Source: Proteiniphilum sp.
Lineage (GTDB): Bacteria > Bacteroidota > Bacteroidia > Bacteroidales > Dysgonomonadaceae
Reading direction: 5' to 3'
DNA length: 8,694 bases
NCBI GenBank assembly: GCA_031284475.1
Contig: JAISZV010000168.1
Location: forward strand, 1-8,694
Below, piece after piece: positions 7,941 through 8,694 of this stretch. The position numbers and the translations under genes were made by a program. Numbering within the stretch: the first letter of the stretch is position 1; the number at the start of each line of letters is the position of its first letter. A model generated the notes under the pieces. It made no database searches. It had not been told where the DNA came from and saw only the letters and a list, made by a program, of their open reading frames with translations.

Positions 7941-7958
7941 AAAATTCAAAACAGCTTC
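7941..7958 (-). repeat. Right terminal inverted repeat of the MITE
   Basis: Exact reverse complement of the left repeat at 7767-7784. Its outer end touches the hicB stop codon. Confidence 0.85.
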
Positions 7959-7961
7959 TTA
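7959..7961. repeat. Target-site duplication, right copy, also the hicB stop codon
   Basis: The TTA here is the TAA stop of hicB read on the - strand and matches TTA at 7764-7766. The duplication means that hicB kept its own stop codon after the element inserted. Confidence 0.55.
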
Positions 7962-8366
7962 AACAGAAACCGAAAGCAGTTCTTTTCCCAGCCGGTGGAA
8001 AGCCTCAATAATTTTTGTTTCCTGTTCTTTGCGCGGATGTGAACGACCGCAAATATAATGCCCTAATTGACGTTCATTTATACCTGTAATACGGGCAAGC
8101 GCGGCGCGACTGATAATACCGCTGTAACAGCTCAAAAGACTTTCAATATCAAACTTATATTCAAATTCATATTCTCCATCAAATACGGATGGATATGTAT
8201 CGCCGTCTTTTTTTGCCCACTTGATAAAAACGGAAATACTGTCGGTGAGTTCGCGCTTAAAATCCGCAAAAGCGCCTTCCGTTCCCAATACCCAGCCGGG
8301 TAATATATCAATACTTGCGCTATATCCGCCGGGGGGTTTTCCTACATTTACAATTACTTTTTCCAT
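7959..8366 (-). CDS. HicB-family antitoxin with C-terminal HTH domain
   Basis: This 135-residue protein is the antitoxin of a HicAB pair. The N-terminal half (about 1-70) has the HicB pattern of a degraded RNase H-like fold that binds and blocks the HicA RNase: MEKVIVNVGKPPGGYSASID, then a helix with FADFKRELTDSISVF. Residues about 84-111 (SRAALARITGINERQLGHYICG) form an XRE-like helix-turn-helix that should bind the operator in front of hicA and repress the operon. The C-terminus KELLSVSV matches the usual family ending, so the protein is full length even though a MITE abuts its stop codon. It starts 19 bp after the original hicA stop at 8386. Because the toxin gene carries a nonsense codon, hicB may now act only as a repressor or as protection against a related HicA elsewhere. 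Confidence 0.9.
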   Translation of the reverse strand: MEKVIVNVGKPPGGYSASIDILPGWVLGTEGAFADFKRELTDSISVFIKWAKKDGDTYPSVFDGEYEFEYKFDIESLLSCYSGIISRAALARITGINERQLGHYICGRSHPRKEQETKIIEAFHRLGKELLSVSV

Positions 8367-8381
8367 GATTTATTGTTTTAA

Positions 8382-8401
8382 GGGGTTAGAAAACTAACCC
8401 C
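8382..8401 (-). promoter_or_regulatory. Hairpin at the hicA-hicB junction
   Basis: GGGGTTAG (8382-8389) and CTAACCCC (8394-8401) form a perfect 8-bp stem with a 4-nt loop. It spans the last codons and the original stop of hicA and ends 15 bp before the hicB start. No T-tract follows on the - strand, so termination is unlikely. It may instead affect hicB translation or mRNA processing, or be chance. Confidence 0.45.
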
Positions 8402-8583
8402 GATTGATTTTCAATACTTTTTAATAACTTTCCCAAAAAATCTGTTTAAGGGCTTCCGTTTACCGTTACTTTTCCCGGTTTTGCAGGGTGCTCAAACTGC
8501 CTGTGACTTCCTTCGCAATTTACTATGTACCAGCCGTCTTCTTTCAGGTCTTTCAGAATCTTTGCCCCTTTTACTACTTTCAC
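8386..8583 (-). pseudogene. HicA-family mRNA interferase broken by an in-frame stop
   Basis: HicA toxins are small RNases of about 60 residues with a dsRBD-like fold that cut mRNA. Here a GTG start at 8583 opens a frame reading KVVKGAKILKDLKEDGWYI followed by CEGSHRQFEHPAKPGKVTVNGSP, with the catalytic His of the GSH motif at residue 27. The frame hits TAA at 8446-8448, after 45 residues. With no frame change, the next codons read TDFLGKLLKSIENQSGLVF and stop at 8386, which matches the C-terminal helix of intact HicA. The full product would be 65 residues, the normal length. One substitution explains the damage: related proteins, as I recall them, often have Ser here, and TCA to TAA is one step. 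GTG is chosen because in-frame stops lie just upstream and the promoter places the transcript start some 20-25 bp before it. An error in the sequence read or residual activity of the 45-residue form cannot be ruled out. Confidence 0.82.
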
Positions 8584-8611
8584 TTTATTCTGTTTTTGTT
8601 TTTCGACGCCA

Positions 8612-8642
8612 CAAAGATAATAGTGAAAATACTATTATCAAA
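8612..8642 (-). promoter_or_regulatory. Bacteroides-type promoter of hicAB
   Basis: On the - strand, TTTG (8642-8639) is followed after exactly 19 bp by TATCTTTG (8619-8612). This matches the Bacteroidota housekeeping sigma consensus of TTTG, 19-21 bp, TAnnTTTG. Transcription should start around 8603-8608, leaving a leader of some 20-25 nt before the GTG of hicA. Confidence 0.8.
8616..8639. promoter_or_regulatory. Probable HicB operator between promoter elements
   Basis: GATAATAGT (8616-8624) and ACTATTATC (8631-8639) form a perfect 9-bp inverted repeat with a 6-bp spacer. It fills the space between the -33 and -7 boxes of the hicAB promoter, so a bound repressor would block RNA polymerase. 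HicB proteins with HTH domains are known to autoregulate this way; the binding itself is inferred. Confidence 0.65.
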
Positions 8643-8648
8643 CTATTT

Positions 8649-8673
8649 CAGTAGTTATTATGTTTCACTACTG
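8649..8673. promoter_or_regulatory. Second dyad upstream of the hicAB promoter
   Basis: CAGTAGT (8649-8655) and ACTACTG (8667-8673) form a perfect 7-bp inverted repeat with an 11-bp spacer, just upstream of the -33 box. It shares TAGT/ACTA half-sites with the main operator. TAGTGAAA at 8621-8628 is also mirrored by TTTCACTA at 8663-8670, so the two sites may be bound together. Confidence 0.45.
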
Positions 8674-8694
8674 TCCGGTTTAATTTTCCCATAG

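Larger units (their letters stand above)
7426..7958. other. Gene-free stretch between the glycan operon and hicAB
   Basis: No credible coding region is seen on either strand. From left to right it holds about 80 bp of plain spacer with a short ACCGGGT direct repeat (7477-7483 and 7495-7501), two hairpins ending the + strand operon, a possibly folded segment near 7611-7684, a strong - strand terminator, about 30 bp of plain spacer, and a MITE-like element. The flanking genes converge on it. Confidence 0.8.
7767..7958. mobile_element. MITE-like element, 192 bp
   Basis: A short non-coding element bounded by perfect 18-bp terminal inverted repeats: GAAGCTGTTTTGAATTTT at 7767-7784 and its exact reverse complement at 7941-7958. 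It is flanked by TTA on both sides, and no open frame of use lies inside. This is the layout of a miniature inverted-repeat transposable element moved in trans by a transposase. A 3-bp TNA duplication and repeats starting with G are known in part of the IS5 family (IS1031 type), so that parentage is a guess. Its inside also holds a dyad. It sits directly after the hicB stop codon and before the hicAB terminator. Confidence 0.75.

Noticed and set aside
8067..8303. + strand open frame antisense to hicB
   Set aside because: hicB on the other strand has a recognisable fold, an HTH and the family C-terminus; the + strand frame has none.
8488..8694. + strand open frame across the hicA and promoter region
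   Set aside because: It is antisense to hicA and its promoter, is rich in Phe and Tyr from A/T-rich DNA, and matches no family pattern.
7426..8694. CRISPR array, tRNA or integrase attachment site
   Set aside because: No regularly spaced repeats, no tRNA-like fold and no integrase or recombinase gene are seen.

Overview
The window looks like chromosome of a gut-type member of the Bacteroidota, most likely order Bacteroidales. The evidence is a SusC/SusD pair, lipoproteins of DUF1735 type, a GH18 lipoprotein in the same operon, leaders that are A/T-rich with no clear Shine-Dalgarno sequence, and one promoter that matches the Bacteroides housekeeping consensus (TTTG, 19 bp, TAnnTTTG). I cannot name the genus from sequence alone.

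Left part (1-7573, + strand): a compact four-gene polysaccharide/glycan utilisation operon. A TonB-dependent SusC-family transporter with an N-terminal STN signalling domain (187-3495) is followed by its SusD-family lipoprotein (3510-5087), a GH18 lipoprotein with an intact DGFDWDYE catalytic motif (5116-6243), and a DUF1735 + LamG-like lipoprotein (6286-7425). Gaps are 14, 28 and 42 bp. Known relatives of this layout act on N-linked glycans of host glycoproteins: the surface GH18 cuts the chitobiose core, the LamG and SusD proteins hold the glycan, and SusC imports it. The substrate here is inferred, not shown. The STN domain and the lack of any TAnnTTTG box in the visible 186-bp leader suggest control by an ECF sigma/anti-sigma pair lying just outside the window. 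The leader holds a perfect 11-bp hairpin that reads as an intrinsic terminator on the opposite strand, as expected for the 3' end of a cis-antisense small RNA.

Middle (7426-7958): no gene. It holds two tandem hairpins ending the operon, a possible folded segment, an intrinsic terminator facing the other way, and a 192-bp MITE-like element with perfect 18-bp terminal inverted repeats and a 3-bp TTA target duplication.

Right part (7959-8694, - strand): a HicAB toxin-antitoxin module. The order on the - strand is promoter with nested palindromes, hicA, a small hairpin, hicB, the MITE, then the terminator. hicB looks intact. hicA has an in-frame TAA that removes its last helix, while the codons after it still read as a normal HicA C-terminus, so the toxin appears freshly broken. 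The MITE sits exactly at the hicB stop codon, and its TTA duplication copies that stop, so hicB was spared. The PUL and the hicAB module converge and look functionally unrelated.
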